This document shows positions 12,087-22,645 of a DNA stretch of 64,000 nt, one piece after another (the first letter of the stretch is position 1; each line of letters begins with the position of its first letter). The notes beneath the pieces were generated by a model. That model searched no databases and was not told where the DNA came from. It was given only the letters and a program-made list of their open reading frames with translations. The position numbers and the translations under genes are program-made. The stretch is from Strongyloides papillosus (lineage: Eukaryota; Nematoda; Chromadorea; Rhabditida; Strongyloididae), in the NCBI GenBank assembly GCA_005656395.1, contig SRSI01000038.1:434001-498000 (forward strand). Reading direction: 5' to 3'.

Positions 12087-12271
12087 TGTCTGAAAAATTA
12101 CCGTATAAAACTAAAGGTTAGACAAAGTCCTTTTATTTCACAAAATTAACAAAAACAAGAATTATATCTATCTTATATAAAGAGAAAAGATAACTAATAA
12201 TAATTTTTATCGGGTCTTAAAGCGATTGGGTTTTAAACGAACCCCAAAGGTGTTCGTTAAAGGATACGACA
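12087..12271 (-). repeat. 3' LTR of element 1
   Basis: 185 bp. In element orientation it begins TGTCGTATCC and ends TTTTTCAGACA. The only difference from the other LTR is an A/G change near 12218. Confidence 0.95.
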
Positions 12272-12283
12272 TCCGCCCTCCCG
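12272..12283 (-). promoter_or_regulatory. Polypurine tract of element 1
   Basis: Purine-rich GGGAGGGCGGA on the minus strand, directly next to the 3' LTR, where plus-strand DNA synthesis is primed. Confidence 0.7.
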
Positions 12284-12299
12284 GCTTAGAAAGATTTGG

Positions 12300-15200
12300 T
12301 TAGGCATTCTTAGCAAGCTTGTCAACTTCATCCATTAAGATAATAGAGTTTCTCGGAAGCCACATGATTGATGTTTTCTCGAGTTCACATTGTTTAACTA
12401 TATCAAGAATTCTTCTTCTACGACCTCTTGGCTCCTCGGACTTATCAGTATTCATAAGATTTTCCCACATAGGTATTAAGGCTTCTGAATCAACAATGCA
12501 GATGGCCGGCATATTATGAGTGATAATCGCGTTAAAAAGTAATGCTTCTAATTCCATATCCATATGAGTTAGATCTCTTTCTAAATGGTGAACTTTCTTT
12601 CCTTCAAGTGAGCCTTGGAGATGATAAATGTCATTTTGGATTCTCAATTCGACTAGAATGGCTTTTCCCAGAGAGTCTTTACCTGAAGATCCGTCTGAAG
12701 CGGCAATCATTTTGACATTTTCTAATTCCTTTATCTTTTCATCTACAAATGTCTTATCGGTAATATTTTCAAATAGGAGATTTTTAACCAATGTTTCCTC
12801 TACTTTCATTATAGATAGGCCATCCCAACATTGTTTTTGGATCTCCGATAAGGTGACTTTAAAATTGGATTCTATGAGTTCGCTAACAGAAATTTCAACA
12901 TTTTTCTCTTCCTCCCCCCCGCGAAGTTGGAAGACGTGACTATGTAACAAAATGGGTTGGATGGGTTCTGAATTAATTGGGGAGTCACTAGTCATGTGAG
13001 GTTTTGGATCAGTTGTGTTTACTTCATGGATTTGAGCAGTTTCTGTCTTCAAACGATCTTTCAGATGACATCCTTTGATAACTATTTCCTTTTCCTCTTT
13101 GGTTTTGATAATAAAAATATCCTTAGATAGTTGATAGATAACGGTACCTTCTTCCCAACTAGACATATTTGGAGTCTTAAACCAAACTAAATGATCCATT
13201 GCCTTTTCATAACTTATATCATTGATAATATGGTAATCAGCGAAGACTTGTAAACGGCGTTGGGTAGGGGATTTTCCTTCAACATCGGTACTACCAGTGT
13301 GATGGTTGATAATCGCTTCTTGAAGTCTCTGGTCAAAGGTGGATAAGGAACTTTTCGCCATGCCATCTTTGAGTATTTTCATACATCTTTCAATGGGTCC
13401 ATTTGATTGTGGGGTGTAGAGTGGGCTATAGAAAGGTGTAATACCCTTTCCTTTCAATAGAGTACAGAAGGACACATCCTTAAAACTAGGGAAGTTATCA
13501 CTGACTAGAAATAATGGACATCCATTGTGTTCAAAGAAGAGTAACAATTTTTTTGTGATTTCAGAGGGGGTGTGATTTTTTATACGTGCGGCCATGATCC
13601 AGTTACAGTGGACATCCACACAGGCTAAGAAACTCACCTGGTTAACAGTTCCGATGTCCATATGCCAACGTTGGTTGTTGCTGGTGGTTGACGGCCAACT
13701 GTGGATGGTTCGTGGACGTGATGATCCGTATCTTTGGCAAAGGTCACACTTCATATGTGTTGCTACAATCCATTTACGTATTGAAACGGCTACAAACATG
13801 TTAAGAACACGTCTCAACATGTTGGTGACTGCAAAGTGTTGTTTGTGGAGGTCATCAATGACATCTTGATATGCAGATTTTGGGAGGACAGGTTTATCCG
13901 ATACGTACAAGACACCATCTTGTATAGTAAGTAGATTCCAAAATTGTTGAAACTTTCGTTGGTACGGTGAATTTAGATTCTTGATATCTCCAGAAACCAC
14001 GACTTGTAGAAGTTGTTGGTATTCGGCATCGGTTGAAGCTTTTTGTTGTAACCATGATTCCGCTTTTTGAATGGATTGTATTTTGGTTGTTTTAACGTGA
14101 TTGTTTAGATTCAATAGTTGGGAAACTTTTTCATGCAAATCTCTATAAACTACGTCATGTGGGAATTCTTCCATTTCTAAGCTCCAACGCAGAATACGGC
14201 TATATTGGGCATTAGCACAAACATTACGCTTCTTAAACATGTGGACTAGAGTTTTATCTGGGATTTCTAAGGTTGTGACGTGGATACGCGTGAACGATTC
14301 AAAATAAAAAAGTGCTTCTTTAGCTGCTAATGCTTGTTTTTCAATAAAGGGATAATTCTGTTCTGACTTGACCATCACCCTTGAAAACGTATTGAGAAGA
14401 GAATATTCATTGGTGTAGATATTTTTACCCCACAGTATCCCTGCTAGAATTTCTTTTTCCGACCAAGTCTGGAGGCTCAATGATTCCGTGGATGGGTTAA
14501 AAAAATTCAGGATTTTAGCTTCGCGTATTGCAATTTGTACTTTCTTTAGAGTGGCATCTTTTTTTGGGGACCAGAGACCCTCCGACATATCGCTTAACTC
14601 TTTATCATAAACGGCGGCTCCAGGTCCGATAAAATTACGTAGGTAGGAAATCTTGTCCTTCAATGATCTTAATTCGGTGGCTGTGGTTGGTTTCTCCACC
14701 CTAGCTAGTTGGTTTGCTACTTCAGAATTCATACGAATTCCTTCATTAGACACCTCATAACTCAAATACATAACGGAATCCTGAAGAAAAAAAGATTTAT
14801 GAATATTAATCTTTAACCGGTGTTGTTGTAAAATTTGCAATGTTTGAAGAATTGGGGAACTATCGTGTTCGGGAGTAACAATCAGAATATCATCCATGTA
14901 GATGATACAACGGGGAACATCTTTAAGTAAGTTCTTAATCGTATTGTAAAAAAGGACGCCGCTCTGTGCAATACCATATACTAGGCATTTTGACTTGAAG
15001 TAACCAAAGGGTAAACTTACAGTTGTAAATTCACTTGATTGCTCATCCAATCCTATGAGACGGTAAGCAGATTTCATGTCCAGGGTGGTGAACTTCCAAG
15101 ATATTGAGGTATCCGAGATGAGACTCTGGATGTCGTTAAGGCTTGGCAGGTTCAACGGTATATGAATGAAATTGTGGTTAATACGTTCCGCGCTAAGGCA

Positions 15201-16520
15201 GAGGCGAAGAGATTGATCCTTCTTAATTACCAGGACTCCGGGGCTGGCCATTTTTGGAAAATGGACTTCTTCCATACGGTTAGCAGCAATCTCCTTGGTA
15301 ATGTATTCAATCGCGGGTGGAACAGTATCAGGATGCATGCGGCGAGGCTTACTTACGATATACTCAACGTTATCTACAGTTTGATATTTTACTTTGATCA
15401 GAGGTTCTTGCAAAATATCATTCCATAACTCAACGTTCTTACGTAAATATTCATTAATAACAGTATCCGATATGTGCATTTCGGTTGACAACTCTCGTTT
15501 TAACATGGCACAGTTAAAACCGTCAAAAAATTTCAAATAGGTTTCAGGGTCCATTAAACAGGAATCCTGGTTTTTCATCACGACTACATCAATAGTGGCC
15601 TCTTTGCCCTGCGCTTTGATGGTTAGTGTTACAATACCTTCAGTTTCGAGGGGGACTTCACCAGCGCCTACTAGTTGATGGTTGGTTTTAGATAATTTTG
15701 GAGATCCCAGCTTTTCCCATGTTGCTAATGAAATCACGGTGATTTCGGCCATTGTGTCAAGGTAAGCTTCATGATAGATTGGTGTCTCTCCTGGTACAGC
15801 AAATTGGAACATCTGTTCTTTCACTGGAGAAGTGTTGAAATCGTCTGCATTTCTCCTGATTTTGGCTACTTTCGTCGTTGTCGGTTTCTTCAATTTCGGG
15901 CAGTCAGGCTTCATATGGCCTTTCTCTTGGCATTCATAGCAAACACGATCTTTACTGGAGACAGCGTCATCTTTTGTCTTCCGTGATTCTTTAGCATCCT
16001 TGGGTTCCTGCTTTACCGAGCGTTGGCTGAGATAATGGGTTTTCGTAATCATGATGAGTTCAGCAGATGTTTTGGATTCATTCCAAGTGAAGAGAGAACG
16101 ACTTTTGTTGCCCATAATTTGAATCAGTTTGACTTGATCGAAAATATCTCGCAGCTTCATCTCGGCAAACTCAGATGGTAGATCAAGGGTACGTTGTTGC
16201 AAAAATTCTTCAATCTGGATTTCGTCCTTGTCACTATCACGAGAATCAAAACGGCGGAGTAGGATTTCTACAAACTGGCTGTAAATAGACGGCTTGACAG
16301 TTTGTGAGACACAATCGATAGATTTGGCGCACGATACAAGAAGTGTGCTAGACCATCCATTTGTATCCTCTGGCATCAGTAATTGAACCTTGGAGAATTC
16401 TTCAGGTGTGAGTACTTCGATGAGTTCCAGAAGCGTGTCTTTGTCTTCCAGTTGTTGAATTTTAGCTTTGCATAATGCTTGGTTGAGTACCGCACTTAAT
16501 TGGCGTGGTTGAGCCCCCAT
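12300..16520 (-). CDS. Gag-Pol polyprotein with a second RNase H (element 1)
   Basis: 1406 residues in one frame. A Gag-like region carries a CCHC zinc knuckle (CYECQEKGHMKPDC, about residue 194). The aspartic protease reads LDTMAE where DTG/DSG is usual (about 255). The RT has YMDD (about 540). The next domain occupies the RNase H position (about 680-800), but its first catalytic Asp is missing (QTWS where TDAS is expected). The integrase has an HH-CC finger (about 890-925) and D, D, E at about 955, 1007 and 1041. A second RNase H-like domain ends the protein: SDGSSGKDS (about 1274), ELEALLF, VDSEALI, DEVDKLAK. The start ATG is made of the last base of the 5' LTR plus the first two of the primer binding site. 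Stop is TAA. Confidence 0.9.
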   Translation of the reverse strand: MGAQPRQLSAVLNQALCKAKIQQLEDKDTLLELIEVLTPEEFSKVQLLMPEDTNGWSSTLLVSCAKSIDCVSQTVKPSIYSQFVEILLRRFDSRDSDKDEIQIEEFLQQRTLDLPSEFAEMKLRDIFDQVKLIQIMGNKSRSLFTWNESKTSAELIMITKTHYLSQRSVKQEPKDAKESRKTKDDAVSSKDRVCYECQEKGHMKPDCPKLKKPTTTKVAKIRRNADDFNTSPVKEQMFQFAVPGETPIYHEAYLDTMAEITVISLATWEKLGSPKLSKTNHQLVGAGEVPLETEGIVTLTIKAQGKEATIDVVVMKNQDSCLMDPETYLKFFDGFNCAMLKRELSTEMHISDTVINEYLRKNVELWNDILQEPLIKVKYQTVDNVEYIVSKPRRMHPDTVPPAIEYITKEIAANRMEEVHFPKMASPGVLVIKKDQSLRLCLSAERINHNFIHIPLNLPSLNDIQSLISDTSISWKFTTLDMKSAYRLIGLDEQSSEFTTVSLPFGYFKSKCLVYGIAQSGVLFYNTIKNLLKDVPRCIIYMDDILIVTPEHDSSPILQTLQILQQHRLKINIHKSFFLQDSVMYLSYEVSNEGIRMNSEVANQLARVEKPTTATELRSLKDKISYLRNFIGPGAAVYDKELSDMSEGLWSPKKDATLKKVQIAIREAKILNFFNPSTESLSLQTWSEKEILAGILWGKNIYTNEYSLLNTFSRVMVKSEQNYPFIEKQALAAKEALFYFESFTRIHVTTLEIPDKTLVHMFKKRNVCANAQYSRILRWSLEMEEFPHDVVYRDLHEKVSQLLNLNNHVKTTKIQSIQKAESWLQQKASTDAEYQQLLQVVVSGDIKNLNSPYQRKFQQFWNLLTIQDGVLYVSDKPVLPKSAYQDVIDDLHKQHFAVTNMLRRVLNMFVAVSIRKWIVATHMKCDLCQRYGSSRPRTIHSWPSTTSNNQRWHMDIGTVNQVSFLACVDVHCNWIMAARIKNHTPSEITKKLLLFFEHNGCPLFLVSDNFPSFKDVSFCTLLKGKGITPFYSPLYTPQSNGPIERCMKILKDGMAKSSLSTFDQRLQEAIINHHTGSTDVEGKSPTQRRLQVFADYHIINDISYEKAMDHLVWFKTPNMSSWEEGTVIYQLSKDIFIIKTKEEKEIVIKGCHLKDRLKTETAQIHEVNTTDPKPHMTSDSPINSEPIQPILLHSHVFQLRGGEEEKNVEISVSELIESNFKVTLSEIQKQCWDGLSIMKVEETLVKNLLFENITDKTFVDEKIKELENVKMIAASDGSSGKDSLGKAILVELRIQNDIYHLQGSLEGKKVHHLERDLTHMDMELEALLFNAIITHNMPAICIVDSEALIPMWENLMNTDKSEEPRGRRRRILDIVKQCELEKTSIMWLPRNSIILMDEVDKLAKNA
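16502..16519 (-). promoter_or_regulatory. Primer binding site of element 1
   Basis: The minus-strand sequence right after the 5' LTR is TGGGGGCTCAACCACGCC, with the TGG start expected of a tRNA-primed site. It is also codons 1-7 of the ORF. I could not name the tRNA. Confidence 0.65.
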
Positions 16521-16704
16521 GTCTGAAAAATTACCGTATAAAACTAAAGGTTAGACAAAGTCCTTTTATTTCACAAAATTAACAAAAACAAGAATTATAT
16601 CTATCTTATATAAAGAGAAAAGATAACTAATAATAATTTTTATCGGGTCTTAGAGCGATTGGGTTTTAAACGAACCCCAAAGGTGTTCGTTAAAGGATAC
16701 GACA
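16520..16704 (-). repeat. 5' LTR of element 1
   Basis: 185 bp, TGTCG...GACA in element orientation. Its terminal A (position 16520) supplies the first base of the ORF start codon. Confidence 0.95.
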
Positions 16705-16709
16705 TGTTC

Positions 16710-17500
16710 CTTAAAACGATAATTTTATTTTTTTTTTTTGAATCATTGTAATAAAAACAATGTAAATAAAACATTTCAAAATAATTTTATTAAAAGTATA
16801 AAGCAGCATTTATTGTAAAAAAAAAGTGATAAAGACAAAACTAATATTATTAGAGAAAACATAATTTACAATATATTTTTATATAGAAATACATATAAAA
16901 AAGTACCCGCGAGAGAAACAAATCTTACTCTTTAACAGATGCTTCAAAGTACTGCAAAAACGAGGGTATTAAAGGTTATGATTCAAGTGGAACGCCACTA
17001 TCAAGAGCATCAATGACATCTACGGAAAAATCATTATATACTTCAACAGACTGTAAAGATATTAGAATGTTTGATTCCACTGCAAAATTATCTTTAAGAT
17101 TATCAACAGAACCAACAAGATACTCTTCAAGTACATCAAAACATTTTGAAATTGAGAGTAATCAAATTAATGATTCAACGTCACCCTTGGAATCACCAAC
17201 TGTATCGACAAGCAAATAAAGTAGTACTTTCAATGATTATTTGTAATATATCATTCCTTGGTAAGGGTATATTTTACATTAAAAATGTTCCATAGTGAAA
17301 CAATTATAAGAAAAAAAAAGTATGGAAACGTGTTATTGGGATTTTCGAGGATATCCGTGAACGTCGGCAATATAAAGAAGGATGATGACGACGATGGAAA
17401 TAGAGATTAAAGAAAGAAAAGTGTATTTCTTCTTTTCCCTAGTTATCCTTATTTTGTCTACTAGATTTACTGACGGCAAAATATCAAATCCCATTATCCT
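16710..17500. other. Intergenic with a small Ser/Thr-rich ORF
   Basis: Mostly AT-rich. A plus-strand stretch at about 16985-17219 encodes a Ser/Thr-rich peptide (SSGTPLSRASMTSTEKS...), which could be an exon of a disordered protein, but there is no other support. Confidence 0.3.
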
Positions 17501-17514
17501 TCGTGGAATAGGTG

Positions 17515-17863
17515 AATTTTTTGCTGTATTCCAAGGACGCGGTGAATTAGCGGATAGACAAGCGCACCTTGGAAGATTTCTTCGTCATCTTTTAAGATTG
17601 GCTGACGAGTTTAAAGTTGCCGTTGTCATAACAAATCAAGTAATGTATAGAGTTGATGACAGTGCAAACTATGGAGGAAACACCAAAAAAATACCTACCG
17701 GTGGAAATATCTTGATCCACGCGTCAACAACGCGACTCTGCCTTAAAAAAGGGAAAGGACATCAGAGAATCGTAAGGTCTATGATTCTCCGTGCCTGCCA
17801 GAACATGAAGCTCGCTTTGTGGTTTCAAACGAAGGAATTATTGATGTACCTGAGAATATTTAA
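17515..17863 (+). pseudogene. rad51: RAD51 recombinase, C-terminal fragment with frameshift
   Basis: The frame matches the RAD51 C-terminal core: [20 protein letters not shown], then [38 protein letters not shown] and, after a one-base frameshift near 17775, [19 protein letters not shown], with a TAA at 17861-17863. The ITNQV loop and the YDSPCLPE wording favour RAD51 over DMC1. Walker A and B are absent, since the homology begins just after where Walker B should be. The 50 residues before it in the same frame are hydrophobic and unrelated. RAD51 forms the strand-exchange filament in homologous recombination; this fragment cannot. Confidence 0.75.
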
Positions 17864-18044
17864 ATGTTTTGTAACTATTTTAAATATTTTGTAACTGTTA
17901 ATAATTGTATATTTTTTAATAAAAATTCGAATTTTTGTAACTTTTAACTTTGGTAATCCACACCTTAATTATATCTAATTTTTTTACATTTCATTGTATT
18001 ATATGTATTTTATAGATAGTTTTAAACAATAAATTTGTATAGTA

Positions 18045-19045
18045 ATGCAATTTACATTTGAACCTTGTTATTGTTTTGTTCCTGAATCAAATACTAAGGA
18101 CAGTTTCATAAATTGTGTCTCAACTTTATCTCCAACACAGATGCCTTCATGGATTGAATTATCTAATAATGCTGAGAGAGTACTCTTAACAGAGAGAGAA
18201 AGAACAATACACGTTGAAAAACCTTTTTAAGATGTCTGGGGATGAGTAAGCTTATGATGATGAGGCTGGCAAGAAGGATGCACCATCCATAGAATGATTA
18301 CATTATCTGAGCTTGCTACTAAATGGCTTAACTATTCCGCTTCTTTGAAAGAGAAATTAACCTTGGGGCTGCTCTACTCCGTGATGTACGCTATGATTTA
18401 ATCGAATTAAAGACTGTCTGTAAAGGTGATGAGAAACAAGACAATCACATAAGATCATTATCTCCATCATTAAACAAAGGCTTAGTTCCACAAAATTGGC
18501 AACGTTATGTATTACCAAAGAACGTCACAGTTGCTTTGTGGATGTCAGATTTCGTGGAACGTGTCTCACAACTTGTAAGATTATCAAAATCAGACAATTT
18601 AAGATCTGAAGAAATATGGCTTGGTGGAATGTTTGCACCAGAAGCATATATTATAGCAACAAGGTAAATGGAAGGTCAATCTAATAGACTTGCTTTAGAA
18701 CAACTTAATATGCATGTCAAAGTAGGAAAATAAAATAAGACATCAGGTTCATTCTCAGTTAAAGGACTCATATTCATCGGTGGAAAATGTCAACCTCCAA
18801 ACAATGTCATAATATCTGATGATGTATACAATGAAATTGATACAGTTCACTTCTCATGGATTTTAGATGGAACTAAATCACAATCAATTAATTTGCCAGT
18901 GTATCGTTATAACAATAGAACAAATCTATTATTTACTGTTGGCTTTGTACCCGAAAAAGATAAAGAATTCGAATATTATGAAAGGGGTGTAGCTGTTGAA
19001 GCTAACGTAAATACTAGGTATTTTGTTATATTTATGCAGAAATAA
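18045..19045 (+). pseudogene. Cytoplasmic dynein heavy chain, C-terminal part, decayed
   Basis: Reads as the C-terminal region of a cytoplasmic dynein heavy chain: MPSWIELSNNAERVLLT, ITLSELATKWLN, FRFFEREINLGAALLRDVR, then NVTVALWMSDFVERVSQL, WLGGMFAPEAYIIATR and FEYYERGVAVEANV. It is broken by TAA at 18247-18249, 18665-18667 and 18731-18733, a frameshift near 18290, and an apparent loss of about 20 codons near 18335 (from ...ATKWLN straight into FRFFERE). The TAA at 18665 falls where related dyneins have Gln (ATRQ), with clear homology on both sides. A real pseudogene rather than a splicing puzzle. Confidence 0.8.
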
Positions 19046-19139
19046 AATGGGATATGGTTATGATATTATAAAGTAATAGACTTTAAATCTAGAATAAAAT
19101 ATCAATTATTTTATTAAAACTTATTTTTATTACATTACA

Positions 19140-19507
19140 TGTCTTAAACTTCTTGGATTACTCCGTCCAACGATTAAAGAATTAAAATTCATTCCAACCA
19201 AAGAACGTACGGGTTTTCACAAGGTAAAAAATGTTTTTCAAGAACTTTATTTTATATTCTTATTACACTCGTAGACAATAAAACAAGAAGGTGAGAAGTA
19301 TGGTGTAAGTATAAAGAATCAAGACCCAGGAAGACCAGTATTACACCTGGTGGTGCTGATTTTTGGAAACAAAATCAGGAGGAGACGGATGAAAAGAAGG
19401 AATCCAAAGAAGAGAATAAAGATGAAAAAGATATCAATGAGAATAACAATAATGAAAAGATGAGTAATTACAATCAGAATGATGAAGTCAGTGACATTAA
19501 TTACTAA
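19140..19507 (+). pseudogene. Unrecognised spliced gene fragment
   Basis: A coding-like stretch (LRPTIKELKFIPTKERTGFHK) is followed by GTAAAA...CACTCGTAG, a plausible intron of about 50 bp. Then come frames ending in a charged tail (FWKQNQEETDEKKESKEENK...) and a TAA at about 19505. The frames do not join cleanly. I do not recognise the family. Confidence 0.35.
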
Positions 19508-19590
19508 GTCTTAAGAATAAATGTTAATTAATTAATTTTATATAATCCTAAAACGTTAAAAAAATCGTTGTACCACTTATCAAGCATCCA

Positions 19591-20568
19591 TCAAATTTCT
19601 GAGCTTAGAAACTTTATTGCAATGTTAGGTTTTTGTGAAGATAAAGGATAAGTTCCAGATCTATTCAAAAAGCTTTGGGTAGTGTTATCCTTATTGATAT
19701 GTGAAGAATGTTCCGAGATACAATCCCTTTCAAATTGTTTAGTAGATACATTTGATACATTTATATCCGCCATGTGACCGATGTTGCTAACATGAACTTC
19801 TTTAGTAGTCTCAGCATTACAAACTTCCATATCATTGCTAACAGCTGGAAGAGTTTTGCTTATTTCAGATTCATTAGCAACAGTAGTTCCATCAGAATTA
19901 TGTGAATCTAAAACATTTCCACCACTTTGCCAAAGAACTCCATCATCTTTAGTGATATCATTATCAGTGACTTTAGAAGCAGTCCTATCTCCATCACCGA
20001 TGGCTTGGAAAATATCAACACTACCACAACTCTCATTAACACGGGAATTATAAGATTCAAGCATAAACTCTTCAGTAGCAACCTTTGGTGCCTCCATTTT
20101 GTCGGTAATTTTTGAAGATGATAAAGAAGCATTTCCAGATGTTTGTGATAAACTTTGTGGGTTGATATTCTTGGGAGAAGAACATTTGTCGTCCTTGTTA
20201 ATAGGTTCAGAAATATTCTCTTCGACATGTTCCTTGTCAGGGAAAATATTAAGGACTAGTTCAACTGTTAGAGTTCCTTGTTTTTCAATAACAATACTTT
20301 CTTCTTTACAGATTCCAACTTCATCTAGATTCTGTTTATTGTTAATAGTAATCTTTTGATGTGCCACTTTAGTGGCTTCTTCTTGGCCTTTAATTGAGAT
20401 TTTGAGATTTTTTTTAAATTCAAATAATTTTACTTTTTTGTTGCTACATTTATCATTTGTGGCAAAAGTAACGCAAATATCTAACTTACTCCCACGATCA
20501 ATTTGCCCTAACTTTAAAAACGATGTAAATTGATTACAATGAACTGGAGAATTTACTACATCTTCCAT
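19591..20568 (-). CDS. Hypothetical acidic, low-complexity protein
   Basis: Open for 345 codons on the minus strand up to 20628. The first ATG is at 20568 (MEDVVNSPVHCNQF), and the frame upstream of it runs straight into the foldback element at 20622. The N-terminal third (LKLGQIDRGSKLDICVTF ... FEFKKNLKISI) has a beta-strand pattern. The rest is Ser/Asn/Asp/Glu-rich and likely disordered. No family recognised. The true 5' end may have been displaced by the insertion. Confidence 0.45.
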   Translation of the reverse strand: MEDVVNSPVHCNQFTSFLKLGQIDRGSKLDICVTFATNDKCSNKKVKLFEFKKNLKISIKGQEEATKVAHQKITINNKQNLDEVGICKEESIVIEKQGTLTVELVLNIFPDKEHVEENISEPINKDDKCSSPKNINPQSLSQTSGNASLSSSKITDKMEAPKVATEEFMLESYNSRVNESCGSVDIFQAIGDGDRTASKVTDNDITKDDGVLWQSGGNVLDSHNSDGTTVANESEISKTLPAVSNDMEVCNAETTKEVHVSNIGHMADINVSNVSTKQFERDCISEHSSHINKDNTTQSFLNRSGTYPLSSQKPNIAIKFLSSEI

Positions 20569-20621
20569 TACAACGTCGTCGTCCTTGACTCCGGAAGAAA
20601 TATAGTTATTTGGCTTTATTT

Positions 20622-21680
20622 CACACAAACAATTTTTTCATCATTTAAAGGACCAATTTTATCAAATGACAGACCATTTTTATCAAATGACGGACTATTT
20701 TAGAATTATATTTAAATTTTATAATAATTATAATTTTTTTAGTTTTATTAATATTGCCATAGTTTTAATAAAGTTTTTTGTAATATTCTATGATTTATTA
20801 TACGCAAACAATTTTTATCGAAACTAATGCTACTTCATTCCCTCCTGGACCTTTTTGTCATTTTTCAAACCATTAAAATGAAAAAAAATTATCACAAATT
20901 TCAATTAAATAACTTCTAGTAAAATAAATAAATTTGAAAAAATAAAAAAATTCGATAAAAGCAAAACTTAATATTATAAAAATTGTAGAGTACTATTTAG
21001 CTATTAGTAAAATATATATAAATAAATTATCAAGCATGTTAGAAAAATTATTTATTTTTTACTAAACATTAAATAAAATTAAAATGATCTTAAATGTTAA
21101 AATAATTTTTATATTCTTCAAAAAATTTTATAACAGATCAAAAGATTAATTTGTACAAATTTAAAAATTTTTAACGTTCATAGAAATTATTAGTATAAAT
21201 AAGTTAAAAATATATTCAATTAAAAATTAAAGTTAATTTGATACAATAAAATATAAATTTCTAGTTTAATGCTACCAATATTAATGTTATACAATTTAGC
21301 ACGGATATTCTTTAATTATCAATACGAAGTTTATATTTTTATATTTCGTATCTATTTACATGACAAAATAATATTATGATATATTGTTTAAATTTATTCT
21401 AAATAATCAGATAGGAAATTACTATTTTAACAAATAAGTAGAAATAATCTTATGAAATTTTCATATACTTACTTCTTTGTTCTTTTTAAAAACCAAAAAT
21501 AAAATAAAAGCTTTTTTAAAAAATGTTTAATGCAAAAAAACAATCAAATAATACAAATTTAATGGAAATATGTAAATTTTAAAAAATGGTCCGTCATCTG
21601 ATAGAATGGTCTGTCATTTGATAAAGTGGTCCATCATTTGATAGAGTGGTCCGTCATTTGATGAAAATTTTGTTTGTGTG
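20622..21680. mobile_element. Foldback element with CACACAAA ends and subterminal repeats (A)
   Basis: Ends are CACACAAACAATTTT and AAAATTTTGTTTGTGTG. The inner arms contain a repeated unit of about 21 bp, ATCAAATGACGGACCATTTT: about three copies on the left (20640-20700) and four in inverted orientation on the right (21588-21660). Flanks allow a 2-bp TT duplication. The 850-bp centre is AT-rich and noncoding. Confidence 0.75.
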
Positions 21681-22423
21681 TTATTAACGGAACCAGTATT
21701 CAATCCAACATAACATATACACTCAAAGCTTTATCGCACGTTTTTCGGGTGATGTTACAGAAAGTGACTTTCATAATCTGTATATACACACTTTATCGTG
21801 TGATGATACAGAAAGTGTAGTTTGCATGAACACATAATGCATTGTAATACTATTAATTAATTGATGTTATTATTTAATTTAGAATTGATATTTAAGTTTT
21901 TTTGTATCGTGAAACACAAATATTTCAAAAAATCCAATAAAAGACACACTTTTTTTTATAAATCTTTTATTTAACAACAAAAAACACAAATTAAAACAGT
22001 AAAAATATTAATTATAAACATACATTACTAAATTAATTATTACAATTAATAGTACATTAACATACTATAATATAAAATACTATATACATTTATTATAAAA
22101 AAGTTAAAATTAAACTTTTCGTTAAGAGAGACTTCACAATGTACAAAAGTAGATCCTCAAAAAAGATTTACTATTAAGGAACATAATCTTTTACACTATA
22201 TTGAAATGTCTGTAAAAACAGGAATAACCAGTATCAATAGTACCATGAGATTTGAAGCAGGTAACAAGATTTTAAGAATTCTATTTTAAATTCATGCAAT
22301 AAAATGAATGTAGCATTAACAGGTATTAGGAATATAATAAGAAGGAATTTAATGTTATCAATGACTAAATATAGCTTGTTAGATAGAAAATATTTATAAA
22401 AATTAAAAACAAATGACTATGTT
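21681..22423. other. Intergenic, nothing recognised
   Basis: AT-rich. Two similar short motifs (CTTTATCG...GTGATGxTACAGAAAGTG) repeat at 21728-21765 and 21790-21820. Confidence 0.3.
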
Positions 22424-22645
22424 ATGTTAACCAATCTTACTAATGCTAAAATTCTTAGTAAAATAGGACAAACAAAGTATAGTTGTTGCAAATTAATAAC
22501 TCAAAAGAAAAATGGCTGTGTGATAATCAAAAATGAAGGAGAATTATTTGAAGTAAACGAAAATGAAATTAAGGACAAATATAACATTATTGAAGAAAGT
22601 CAAAATAAATTTCTACTTTCGGTAATGCATCATTGTATTATATAA
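22424..22645 (+). CDS. Hypothetical short ORF
   Basis: 73 codons (MLTNLTNAKILSKIGQTKYSCC...), lysine- and asparagine-rich. The flanks carry coding-like text in other frames, so it may be one exon or a relic. No recognisable family. Confidence 0.25.
   Translation: MLTNLTNAKILSKIGQTKYSCCKLITQKKNGCVIIKNEGELFEVNENEIKDKYNIIEESQNKFLLSVMHHCII

Larger units (their letters stand above)
12082..16709 (-). mobile_element. Ty3/Gypsy-type LTR retrotransposon, 185-bp LTRs (element 1)
   Basis: Complete element of 4618 bp (12087-16704) flanked by the 5-bp target duplication TGTTC (12082-12086, 16705-16709). The two LTRs differ at one position, so insertion is recent. One ORF of 1406 codons covers the interior without a leader or trailer of any length. 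There is no separate gag gene and no envelope-like gene. Confidence 0.95.

Noticed and set aside
12087..16704. Element 1 as a BEL/Pao element
   Set aside because: The order protease-RT-RNase H-integrase does not discriminate, but the RT wording (YMDD, LPFGYF, YLS-type motif) fits Ty3/Gypsy better, and there is no sign of BEL-specific domains.
18664..18699. A 35-bp intron in the dynein fragment (GTAAAT...CTTTAG)
   Set aside because: The sequence inside it aligns residue for residue with dynein text, so it is coding.
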